A DNA stretch of 64,000 nucleotides from Rufibacter latericius (GTDB lineage Bacteria > Bacteroidota > Bacteroidia > Cytophagales > Hymenobacteraceae), in NCBI RefSeq assembly GCF_003721515.1, contig NZ_RJJD01000003.1, positions 124,001 through 188,000 of the forward strand. Reading direction: 5' to 3'. The first letter of the stretch is position 1; the number at the start of each line of letters is the position of its first letter. The notes below the pieces were generated by a model. It saw nothing but the letters and a program-made list of their open reading frames with translations, searched no databases and had not been told where the DNA came from. Shown here in pieces: positions 10,131-18,025 of the stretch. The translations under genes were made by a program, and so were the position numbers.

Positions 10131-10784
10131 ATGAACCTACCTCCTCTGTACCTGCTGAGCGGTCTTTGCGCCGATGAACGGTTGTTCCAGTTCCTGCAAC
10201 TGAATCATCCTTCGCCTAAAGTCATCCAGTGGATTTCGCCTGATCCTGAAGACACCATGGCCACTTACGCCACCAAACTTATCTCACAGATGGAACCCGG
10301 TCAGGATCCGCCCGTGCTGATTGGCCTGAGTTTCGGGGGCATGATGGCGCAAGAAATAGCCAAACAGATCAAGGTGAAACGCGTGATTTTGTTGTCAAGC
10401 CTGGCAGATACCCGGAAACTCCCGCTCCATTATCGCGTGGCGGGGGCGTTGCAGATGCAACATTGGCTTCCCTTGAGTCTATTCAAACAAATGGTTTTGC
10501 CTGCGTATTGGCTTTTCGGGGCAAAAACCCAAGAAGAGAAAGGCATATTGAAAACCATCCTCCAGGAAACGGACATTCCTTTTCTGCGCTGGTCGTTGCA
10601 GCAGATTTTAGATTGGCGGCACCAGGCTTCTCAGGAGAATGTAATCGTTTTGCACGGTGACCGGGACAAGGTTTTACCTGTTCCGGCACACCCCTCTCTT
10701 CATCTCATCAAAGGCGGAGAACACCTCATGGTGATGAGTCGGGCAAAGGAAGTAAGTGCGATCCTCAACCGATATTTAGCATGA
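10131..10784 (+). CDS. Alpha/beta hydrolase
   Basis: 217 residues from the ATG at 10131; a TTG at 10098 would overlap the upstream gene and is less likely. LLSGLCADERLF (oxyanion-hole region, about 8-19) is followed by the nucleophile elbow GLSFGG with Ser67. VLHGDRDKVLP carries the probable acid and GGEHLMVM the base histidine near the C-terminus. The substrate is unknown. It follows the queuosine transporter closely, perhaps as one transcript, without an obvious functional link. Confidence 0.8.
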   Translation: MNLPPLYLLSGLCADERLFQFLQLNHPSPKVIQWISPDPEDTMATYATKLISQMEPGQDPPVLIGLSFGGMMAQEIAKQIKVKRVILLSSLADTRKLPLHYRVAGALQMQHWLPLSLFKQMVLPAYWLFGAKTQEEKGILKTILQETDIPFLRWSLQQILDWRHQASQENVIVLHGDRDKVLPVPAHPSLHLIKGGEHLMVMSRAKEVSAILNRYLA

Positions 10785-10787
10785 TAG

Positions 10788-10822
10788 GTTTTAGCCCTTT
10801 TTCTTAAAAACAGCGGTAAAAC
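10788..10822. repeat. HC36 palindrome
   Basis: GTTTTAGCCC, TTTTTC, AAAAAC, GCGG, TAAAAC in 35 nt. Starts 4 nt after the hydrolase stop, between two plus-strand genes. The stretch AGAAAGGC follows directly, as at several other copies. Confidence 0.65.
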
Positions 10823-10880
10823 AGAAAGGCTTTCCCGTTTGGCCTTCAATCGCTTTCTTTGCACAAATATTCTGTACAAC

Positions 10881-11855
10881 ATGGCACGAATTCTTACCGG
10901 TATCCAAAGCAGTGGTCGTCCGCACCTGGGCAACCTGCTGGGCGCCATTTTACCAGCAATAGAGCTTTCTAAAAAGTCAGAGAACGACTCGCTCTATTTC
11001 ATCGCAGACTTACATTCACTTACCTCCATCCGGGATGCGCAGGAGCGCCGGATGAATACCTACGCTGTGGCCGCAGCCTGGCTGGCCTTCGGTTTTGACA
11101 CAGACCGAAACATTTTCTACCGCCAGTCAGACGTGCCCGAAGTCACTGAACTGACCTGGTACCTGAGCTGTTTCGCGCCGTACCCTATGCTGGCCAATGC
11201 GCATTCTTTCAAAGATAAATCGGCGCGCCGCGGCTTAGCCGATGTGAACGCCGGTCTCTTTACTTACCCTATTCTCATGGCCGCCGACATCCTGCTCTAC
11301 GATGCCAACTTTGTACCCGTAGGCAAGGACCAGGTCCAGCACCTGGAAATCACCCGTGATGTGGCCAGTTCCTTCAACCACATCTACGGCGAGACCTTTG
11401 TCATTCCTGAGGTAAAGGTAGACGAAACCGTGATGACCGTGCCGGGTATTGACGGCGAGAAAATGAGCAAATCCTACGGCAACACCGTTGATATTTTCCT
11501 GCCAGACAAAGACCTGCGAAAACGCATCATGAGCATCGTGTCAGATAGTAAGGCATTAGAAGACCCTAAAGATCCGGCTACTGACAATACTTTTAAACTG
11601 TACTCACTGCTGGCTTCGCCTGAGCAGATTGAGACCATGCGCCAGAACTACCTTGCCGGCGGCTATGGTTATGGGCACGCCAAGCAAGCCCTTTATGACC
11701 TCATCATCACCAAATACGCTGAGCCCCGCGAGCGCTTCCACTACTACATGAACAACCTGGAAGAAATTGACGCCAAGTTGGCCGAAGGAGCCGCCAAGGC
11801 CCGCGCCATAGGCGGACCGGTGTTGCAACGCGTGCGCGAGAAGCTGGGATTTTGA
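10881..11855 (+). CDS. trpS: Tryptophan-tRNA ligase
   Basis: Class I aminoacyl-tRNA synthetase charging tRNA-Trp. Start ATG 10881 (MARILTGIQSSG), 324 residues, which is normal for bacterial TrpRS. The HIGH equivalent is GRPHLGN (about 12-18). The KMSKS loop is intact in DGEKMSKSYGNT (about 195-206). The LMAADILLYDA and GKDQVQHLE tryptophan-pocket segments are present. A long inverted repeat follows the gene and should stop transcription. Confidence 0.95.
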   Translation: MARILTGIQSSGRPHLGNLLGAILPAIELSKKSENDSLYFIADLHSLTSIRDAQERRMNTYAVAAAWLAFGFDTDRNIFYRQSDVPEVTELTWYLSCFAPYPMLANAHSFKDKSARRGLADVNAGLFTYPILMAADILLYDANFVPVGKDQVQHLEITRDVASSFNHIYGETFVIPEVKVDETVMTVPGIDGEKMSKSYGNTVDIFLPDKDLRKRIMSIVSDSKALEDPKDPATDNTFKLYSLLASPEQIETMRQNYLAGGYGYGHAKQALYDLIITKYAEPRERFHYYMNNLEEIDAKLAEGAAKARAIGGPVLQRVREKLGF

Positions 11856-11893
11856 TTTGTTTTCCCTAATGCTTATCTGATAGCATGACCTAT

Positions 11894-11935
11894 AAACAAG
11901 AAAGCCGAAGCATAACAGCTTCGGCTTTCTTGTTT
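11894..11935. terminator. Terminator after trpS
   Basis: An 18-bp perfect stem (11894-11911 with 11918-11935), loop ATAACA, ending TTTCTTGTTT. Symmetric enough to work in both directions. Confidence 0.85.
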
Positions 11936-12061
11936 ACGACCACTTTTGATAAAATAAGTTAAAAAGGTGTCAGCTGAAAACAGAGAATGAAAAAACTTCC
12001 TGCTTCATATTAGAAATATCAGGCCTTATTGCAAAAAGAGAAAGGCTTACAAATGGGTTTT

Positions 12062-12097
12062 GTTTTTGCTCTGTTTTCTTAAAAACTGCCTTAAAAC
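12062..12097. repeat. HC36 palindrome
   Basis: A 36-nt copy: GTTTTTG, TGTTTTC at positions 12-17, AAAAACTGCC, TTAAAAC. It joins the terminator at 12104-12124 through AGAAAA. Convergent trpS / minus-strand gene space. Confidence 0.7.
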
Positions 12098-12103
12098 AGA
12101 AAA

Positions 12104-12124
12104 GGCTCCTGCTTAGCAGGAGCC
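12104..12124 (-). terminator. Terminator of the minus-strand gene at 12169
   Basis: GGCTCCTGC (12104-12112) pairs with GCAGGAGCC (12116-12124), loop TTA. On the minus strand TTTTCTGTTTT follows, part of it from the adjacent HC36 copy. Confidence 0.75.
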
Positions 12125-12168
12125 GTATTTCTAACAAGTAAATTTGGCTAACAAGCTTTACGCAAAGA

Positions 12169-12564
12169 TTATACGTCTGCGGTCCAAACTTCTTCGCGCA
12201 CGTTTTTGCCTACGCTTAAGATCAGGCGGGTAGGGCTGGGCACCAACACCAGACGCGCCTCTTTGTTAGGGTAAGCATCGGCTTCCACCCAAACGCCTTG
12301 CTTGCCGTTCAGCTCCTCTGCGTTCAGGGTTTCTGCCAGGTAAGCAGTAGGGAGCAGGACATCTGTATCTGGGCAAACCTTCATGTGCACATCGCCGAGG
12401 ACGTCTTCCAGATACTCCCCGAAATTGTCGTTGAACTCATCTTCCAAATCATGCAACTCTTCTTCCACGTCGTCATAGCGGTCATCGTTGTAAGAGAGTT
12501 TGCTTAGCTCCTGCTTTTTCTGGATGATGGTTACCAGCGCAGTATTCAGTTCCTGGATATTCAT
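12169..12564 (-). CDS. Acidic hypothetical protein
   Basis: 131 residues from the ATG at 12564 (MNIQELNTALVTII); the upstream extension to 12624 reads like non-coding sequence. The N-terminal ~55 residues are charged and helix-forming, with a highly acidic run (YDDVEEELHDLEDEFND), possibly a short coiled coil. The C-terminal half is a small beta-rich segment with VLLPTAYLAETLN, KQGVWVEAD and ARLVLVPSPTRLIL. No catalytic motif or signal peptide. I do not recognise the family. Clean start, length and terminator indicate a real, probably cytosolic protein. Confidence 0.8.
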   Translation of the reverse strand: MNIQELNTALVTIIQKKQELSKLSYNDDRYDDVEEELHDLEDEFNDNFGEYLEDVLGDVHMKVCPDTDVLLPTAYLAETLNAEELNGKQGVWVEADAYPNKEARLVLVPSPTRLILSVGKNVREEVWTADV

Positions 12565-12722
12565 GCGTTCTAATTTTTTACAAATTTTATAACATCTGAG
12601 ACTATTTCCAAGTAGACGGGCCAAATCCCTGTGCTAAAAACCTATTTTCTTTCCTGCACAATTATTCTATTTTTACACAAAACAGTCATTCTAACCAGAG
12701 TTTTCATCCCAAAACCTCTTCT

Positions 12723-13823
12723 ATGGCCGAGCCCATTGATTTTCTTCCCCTCAACGGTACAGATTACATCGAGTTCTATGTAGGCAACGCCAAACAGAGC
12801 GCCTACTTCTACCAAAGTGCCTTCGGGTTTGAGTTAGTGGCCTACGCCGGCCCTGAAACCGGAGTACGTGACCGGGCTTCTTATGTTCTTCAGCAGGGCA
12901 AAGTGCGGTTTATGCTCACCACTTCCCTCCTGCCAGACTCACCTATCTCAGAGCACGTGCGCCTGCACGGCGATGGTGTGAAAGTCATGGCCCTGTGGGT
13001 AGACGATGCCTACAAATCCTACGAGGAGACAATCAAACGCGGGGCAAGATCAGCGGGCGAGCCGCAGACCCTCACCGATGAATTTGGCGAAGTACGCATC
13101 GCCTCTATCTACACGTACGGCGAGACCATCCACACCTTCGTGGAGCGCAAGAACTACACTGGTGCGTTTATGCCCGGGTTCAAGCCGCGCAAAAGCATGG
13201 TTCCCGTGGCACCGGTAGGGTTGAAGCACGTAGACCATTGCGTAGGTAACGTGGGCTGGGGCGAGATGAACACCTGGGTGGATTTCTATGCCAAGGTCAT
13301 GGGCTTCCAGTTGCTGCTCACCTTTGATGACGAGGATATCTCCACGGAGTACTCGGCCCTTATGAGCAAGGTGATGAGCAACGGCAACGGCTACGTGAAA
13401 TTCCCGATTAACGAACCCGCCGAGGGCAAGAAGAAATCGCAGATAGAAGAGTACCTTGATTTTTACCACAGCCCGGGCGTGCAGCACATCGCCATCGCGA
13501 CGGATGATATCGTGACCACTGTGGGCGAGTTGCGCCGCCGCGGGGTAGAGTTCCTGAGCGTGCCCAGTTCCTACTACGAAGACCTGCTGGACCGCGTAGG
13601 CTCCATTGACGAAGACCTAAAACCGCTGCAGGACCTGAACATTCTGGTGGACCGCGACAACGAAGGCTACTTGCTGCAGATCTTCACCAAACCCGTGGAG
13701 GACCGACCTACCGTTTTCTATGAGATCATCCAGCGGAAAGGGGCTAAATCCTTCGGGAAAGGGAATTTCAAAGCACTTTTTGAATCGATTGAACGTGAAC
13801 AAGCCCTGCGGGGTAACCTATAA
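12723..13823 (+). CDS. hppD: 4-Hydroxyphenylpyruvate dioxygenase
   Basis: Non-haem Fe(II) dioxygenase converting 4-hydroxyphenylpyruvate to homogentisate in tyrosine catabolism. 366 residues with two VOC-fold halves. The probable metal ligands are the His of VDHCVGNV (about 168-175), the His of GVQHIAIATDD, and the Glu of TVFYEIIQRKG near the C-terminus. GYLLQIFT is the other family signature. Rest of the homogentisate pathway is not adjacent. The FAH-family enzyme at 55.9 kb may or may not belong to it. Confidence 0.93.
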   Translation: MAEPIDFLPLNGTDYIEFYVGNAKQSAYFYQSAFGFELVAYAGPETGVRDRASYVLQQGKVRFMLTTSLLPDSPISEHVRLHGDGVKVMALWVDDAYKSYEETIKRGARSAGEPQTLTDEFGEVRIASIYTYGETIHTFVERKNYTGAFMPGFKPRKSMVPVAPVGLKHVDHCVGNVGWGEMNTWVDFYAKVMGFQLLLTFDDEDISTEYSALMSKVMSNGNGYVKFPINEPAEGKKKSQIEEYLDFYHSPGVQHIAIATDDIVTTVGELRRRGVEFLSVPSSYYEDLLDRVGSIDEDLKPLQDLNILVDRDNEGYLLQIFTKPVEDRPTVFYEIIQRKGAKSFGKGNFKALFESIEREQALRGNL

Positions 13824-13835
13824 ACAAATAAAGCC

Positions 13836-13871
13836 GTTCTGGAACTGTTTTCAGCAAAACAGGCCCTAAAC
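13836..13871. repeat. HC36 palindrome
   Basis: A 36-nt copy: GTTCTGG, TGTTTTC, AAAACAGGCCC, TAAAC. Between hppD and the phosphoglucomutase gene, both plus strand, ending 24 nt before the next ATG. Confidence 0.7.
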
Positions 13872-13895
13872 GCTTTCGTCTCTTTCTACTACACT

Positions 13896-15644
13896 ATGGA
13901 AAACAATCTATCGCTGGAGCCAGCCGTATTGACCAAGGTAAATACCTGGTTAGAAGGTGCCTATGACCAGGACACCAAAACCGAATTGCAACGTCTTATT
14001 GACAGCCAGGATGCCGATGCCCTCACGGATTCCTTCTACAAGGACCTGGAGTTTGGAACCGGCGGTTTGCGCGGCATCATGGGCGTAGGCAGCAACCGAA
14101 TGAACCGTTACACGGTGGGCATGGCTACCCAAGGCCTCAGCAATTATCTTTTGAAGTCTTTCCCCGGCCAGCAGATCAGCGTGGCTATTGCCCACGACAG
14201 CCGAAACAACAGCCCTTATTTCGCCAACGTGGTCGCCGATGTATTCAGCGCCAACGGCATCAAGGTGTACTTCTTCAGTGAACTGCGCCCCACGCCGGAA
14301 CTGTCCTTCGCCATTCGTCACTTGGGTTGCCAGAGCGGTGTGGTCCTGACTGCTTCGCACAACCCCAAAGAATACAACGGCTACAAAGCTTATTGGAACG
14401 ACGGAGGTCAGGTAACCGCCCCACACGATAAAAACATCATCGCCGAGGTAAACAAAATCACTTCGTTGGACCAGGTGAAGTTTGAGCGCAACGAGGCAAA
14501 CGTTGAATTCATTCTGGACGAAGTAGACCAAGCCTACTTAGACAAAGTTGCGACCTTGTCGGTGGATCCAGCCATGATCCAGCGCCAGAGAGACCTGAGC
14601 ATCGTCTTCACTCCTATCCACGGAACCGGTATCACCCTGGTGCCACGCGCGCTGGAGCGTTTCGGGTTCACGAACGTGCACGTGTTGGAGGCGCAGGCTA
14701 CCCCAGACGGAAACTTTCCGACGGTGGTGTACCCGAATCCCGAAGAGAAAGATGCCATGAATCTGGCCATGCAAAAAGCCGAGGAATTGAACGCCGAACT
14801 AGTTTTGGCCACTGATCCAGACGCTGACCGCGTGGGCATTGCCGTACGTGACCTGAACGGGAAGTTCGTGCTGCTTAACGGGAACCAGACTGCCGCACTC
14901 CTCACCTACTACATTCTGCAGGCTTGGAAGAAAGCGGGCAAACTCACCGGCAAAGAGTACGTGGTGAACACCATCGTAACTACTGATTTGATCAACCGCG
15001 TGGCAGAAGGCTTTGGGGTCGATTGCTATGAGACTCTAACAGGCTTTAAGTACATCGCCACCATCATGCGCGAGAAAGAAGGCCAGGCCCAGTACATTTG
15101 CGGCGGCGAGGAAAGCTACGGCTTCTTGGTGGGTGATTTCGTGCGTGACAAAGACGCGGTATCTTCCTGCGCCATGATTGCGGAGATGACGGCTGCAGCC
15201 AAAGACCAGGGCAAGAGCCTCTATGAGCTCATGATCCAGATGTACCAGGAGTTCGGCTACTACAAAGAAGACCTTATCTCCTTGATGAAGAAAGGCCATC
15301 GCGGAGCGCAAGAAATCCAGGAGATGATGCAGGAATTGCGCGAGAATCCTCCCCACACCATTGCCGGTTCACCTGTTGCCGAACTGATCGATTACAAAAC
15401 CGGCTTCCGCAGAAACCTGCGTACCGGCGAGGAAAGCGCCACCGGCCTGGAAAGCTCCAACGTGCTCCAGTTCCTCACCGAGGACGGCACCAAGGTATCG
15501 GCCAGGCCATCAGGCACCGAGCCGAAGATCAAGTTCTACTTCAGCGTACGCGAACCCCTGGCTTCCGCCAATGAATTTGAAAAAGTAGGCCAAAAACTGA
15601 ATGACAAAATTCAGGCGATTATCTCAGACCTTAAACTGAAATAA
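13896..15644 (+). CDS. Phosphoglucomutase / phosphomannomutase family enzyme
   Basis: Interconverts hexose 1- and 6-phosphates. 582 residues, the long form of the alpha-D-phosphohexomutase superfamily. Phosphoserine loop TASHNPKEYNGYK with Ser154. Mg-binding loop ATDPDADRVGIAV (about 305-317). Sugar-binding loop GGEESYGFLVGDFVRDKD (about 405-422). Phosphate-binding SARPSGTEPKIKFY near the C-terminus. All four family sites are intact, so it should be active. Substrate preference (glucose versus mannose phosphate) is not readable by eye. Ends at a strong terminator. Confidence 0.92.
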   Translation: MENNLSLEPAVLTKVNTWLEGAYDQDTKTELQRLIDSQDADALTDSFYKDLEFGTGGLRGIMGVGSNRMNRYTVGMATQGLSNYLLKSFPGQQISVAIAHDSRNNSPYFANVVADVFSANGIKVYFFSELRPTPELSFAIRHLGCQSGVVLTASHNPKEYNGYKAYWNDGGQVTAPHDKNIIAEVNKITSLDQVKFERNEANVEFILDEVDQAYLDKVATLSVDPAMIQRQRDLSIVFTPIHGTGITLVPRALERFGFTNVHVLEAQATPDGNFPTVVYPNPEEKDAMNLAMQKAEELNAELVLATDPDADRVGIAVRDLNGKFVLLNGNQTAALLTYYILQAWKKAGKLTGKEYVVNTIVTTDLINRVAEGFGVDCYETLTGFKYIATIMREKEGQAQYICGGEESYGFLVGDFVRDKDAVSSCAMIAEMTAAAKDQGKSLYELMIQMYQEFGYYKEDLISLMKKGHRGAQEIQEMMQELRENPPHTIAGSPVAELIDYKTGFRRNLRTGEESATGLESSNVLQFLTEDGTKVSARPSGTEPKIKFYFSVREPLASANEFEKVGQKLNDKIQAIISDLKLK

Positions 15645-15661
15645 ATTTACCTATTCAACTT

Positions 15662-15698
15662 AGAAGGGCCTTCCTGTAAGCTACAGGAAGGCCCTTCT
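15662..15698 (+). terminator. Terminator after phosphoglucomutase
   Basis: A 17-bp perfect stem (15662-15678 with 15682-15698), loop AGC, followed by GTTTTA that also forms the left end of an HC36 copy. Confidence 0.85.
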
Positions 15699-15733
15699 GT
15701 TTTAAAGCCATTTTACTCAAAACAAGCACAAAG
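15699..15733. repeat. HC36 palindrome
   Basis: GTTTTAAAGCC, ATTTTAC, AAAACAAGC in 35 nt, sharing its GTTTT with the T-run of the preceding terminator. Confidence 0.6.
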
Positions 15734-16440
15734 TTCCTCTCCCTAAACCAAAGCCTTGAATTACTTTGCATTATATAAACTATTGATTAACTTAAGCTTA
15801 TCATATAAGATCCCCCTGATCTTCGTTTTGGGTTTATCCAAAAACTCCCTTTCGCCTTACACACAATTGTACCTGTCCCATGGTGCAGTGTCTTCAGTTG
15901 AAGCTCATTATTTACTATCTGGGCCTAAACCAATGAAATACCTTTACTACTTTTTACACTTTTCTGCTTCAACCTTTTACTTATAAAGTACAAGGTAACA
16001 GGCTATCCTATGAACGCGGAATAAGGAGATGCATCAAATGGAAGTCCTGAGAAGATTGGAATGACGCAAGGTATTTTAAGACGGTACCATCCATTTGCCA
16101 GGCTATCACGGGCACCGGCCTTATGGATAAACTCTAAGGCTATTTTATCTTGTAAATCTTACAAAGTACAAACTAGATTATCGACCTCCGTTTTTCATGT
16201 TATTGGATAGGGTGTCTTGTGCAAGTATAAACGCAAGGCATGATACTTTCACTTTAAGATTCCATAACTATCGCCTAAACAACATTTTACAAATAGTACA
16301 AAGCATGGCTGCTTTTGATAAGTACCTATGTTTAAACGCAACCAGCTGCATTGTTGAAGTATATGGTTCCCACTTAACCCAAATGGAAGGTATGGCGCAT
16401 AAAATATCCTATAAAAGAGTAAACCCTTATTATTTATTTT
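15734..16440. other. Gene-poor AT-rich stretch
   Basis: About 700 bp without a supportable gene. Short frames at 15756-15986 and 16197-16511 have random-looking composition; the second runs out of frame into the next gene. I see no tRNA, repeat or consensus promoter. It must contain the 5' region of the lipoprotein gene at 16441. Confidence 0.5.
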
Positions 16441-17124
16441 ATGAAAAAGGTATTCCAGTACATAAAACGAGCCCTCCCCTTGTTCATCATCAGCCTTTTA
16501 ACTTCTTGTGAGGAAAGCGATGAAGGGCCAGAAAGAGTATTCTTTGAAATGACTAGTACCACCTGGTACCGCTTTTCACCTACTGCACCTGCCCCGGCCG
16601 TTGTAAACGGTACAAACTATACAAGTTTTGCTTACTTACCTGGCGGGGGCACCGGAACTGCTACAGACATGGGAAGCATCACCACCTTCTTCAATCAATT
16701 GGCTTATACTTCTGATGCCACTGTCCCTCAGCCGGTTCCCGTAGGCACACTCCCCGCCTCGGTGTCCTTAATTCCTACCCTTCCTGTTTTGGGCGGGCCA
16801 CTTCCTTTAATACAGGCTGGAGATTTCGCTGCCCTCACATCCGCAGATGCTTGGCTTCAAATGCCGGCTACAGATGCTTCAGGCAGAGTAATTAATTCGG
16901 TAATTTTCAATGGCAGCGGTGATGCCTTATTTACTACCCCCACAAGTCCTTCCATTATCACCCCTGTGTCAGCTACCAGGTTAAATCTAAGTGGCAAGTT
17001 AGCAGTGGTTGGCGGAAGAGGTAAATTTGCCAATGCAACCGGTGAGTTAGACTTAACTGTTTTCTTCAACCCCACGAATCCCAATGATGCCGGCTATAAC
17101 GTGGAAGGTTGGATTGAATACTAG
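16441..17124 (+). CDS. Hypothetical lipoprotein
   Basis: 227 residues. A basic N-terminus and hydrophobic segment run into the lipobox LLTSC (Cys at about 22), so it should be a lipid-anchored envelope protein. The body is rich in Pro, Thr and Gly. The last ~40 residues (GGRGKFANATGELDLTVFF...) resemble the end of small beta-barrel proteins of the dirigent/allene-oxide-cyclase type, in which a G-x-G-x-F-x-x-A-x-G motif precedes paired strands; this is a weak resemblance. Isolated on both sides by long gene-poor stretches. Function unknown. Confidence 0.75.
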   Translation: MKKVFQYIKRALPLFIISLLTSCEESDEGPERVFFEMTSTTWYRFSPTAPAPAVVNGTNYTSFAYLPGGGTGTATDMGSITTFFNQLAYTSDATVPQPVPVGTLPASVSLIPTLPVLGGPLPLIQAGDFAALTSADAWLQMPATDASGRVINSVIFNGSGDALFTTPTSPSIITPVSATRLNLSGKLAVVGGRGKFANATGELDLTVFFNPTNPNDAGYNVEGWIEY

Positions 17125-18025
17125 AATTTTGAGAACCTCAACTTTGCGCTAAAGCTGGTTGCCAAGGCTTCATAGTCTGAAGGATGGGATCCCTTCTCCT
17201 TTCCATTTGTGTATTTCAAATGACTTACCTGAACCTTCGCCGATGAAAGAACTGGATCTAGATTCAATTCCTTAAGCATTTGTGAGTCATTGGACCAGTT
17301 GATTTACTTGAATAATCACCTGAAAGCCAATACAAAAGCCCAACTTTTTCCCAAACCTACTGTAACATCCTCCAAAACAGAAAGCCCCTCCTACGCTATA
17401 AAGGAAGGGCTTTCCGTTTTGGAGGGTGTTTCAGGAAACTAAGCTAAAAACACTTCCCTCTAAAGTTGAAATGCGTCAATGTAAGGTTACCTCAATTGAA
17501 TTTAACCACGAACCCTCTTTCTTTAAGCCAAAAAGCTATATTAAAATCCTTTCTTCCTATATTCTTTTTTTAAGTTATAAATAAAACAAAAGCTTTATGT
17601 TAGAGTATTGTCTTTAGAGTAAAGGTAAATCTGGCATGAGATCCAATCTTGAAAGTAAGGCATAGTACATTAAAAGATTTCGCCTGTTCAGGATTGTGTA
17701 TCCAATATTATTTTTAATTTTAATCAAGGCTACCTTGCTAAGAAAGGACTAACGTTTACCTCGGCAAGTCTCTCCTTGGCTTTTCTTACAATTTGATGAC
17801 GTTTTCAAGATTGTGATATAATAAAGTTGCCTTTTTTTCGATAAATAGTAAGAGGTTCATACACTTAAGAAGAAAGACATTTGATATAACTATTACTACC
17901 CTCCTACATCTGGATCATCCCCTGTAACCCCGTTTCTGGATAGGCAGACGCAATAGTTCTGTGAAGTTTCCTTCTTCCTCCTGTTTACCTGTTTTTGATG
18001 TTGTTTACTTTTTCCAGAAAACCGA
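17125..18025. other. Long AT-rich intergenic region
   Basis: 900 bp with no ORF worth calling. The only structure seen is the terminator at 17369-17425. The right half (from about 17500) is strongly AT-rich with short A and T runs. It precedes the T9SS gene pair and presumably holds its promoter, but I found no clean consensus. Confidence 0.5.
17369..17425. terminator. Long inverted repeat, probable terminator
   Basis: 24-nt arms (17369-17392 with 17402-17425) with two mismatches, containing CCAAAACAGAAAGC and GCTTTCCGTTTTGG. It lies 245 bp after the lipoprotein stop. Confidence 0.7.

Noticed and set aside
13950-14531. 193-codon minus-strand frame inside the phosphoglucomutase gene
   Set aside because: It lies opposite the conserved phosphoserine-loop region of a complete enzyme; composition is that of a shadow frame.
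16197-16511. 104-codon frame upstream of the lipoprotein
   Set aside because: Runs into the lipoprotein gene out of frame, random composition, no start signal.
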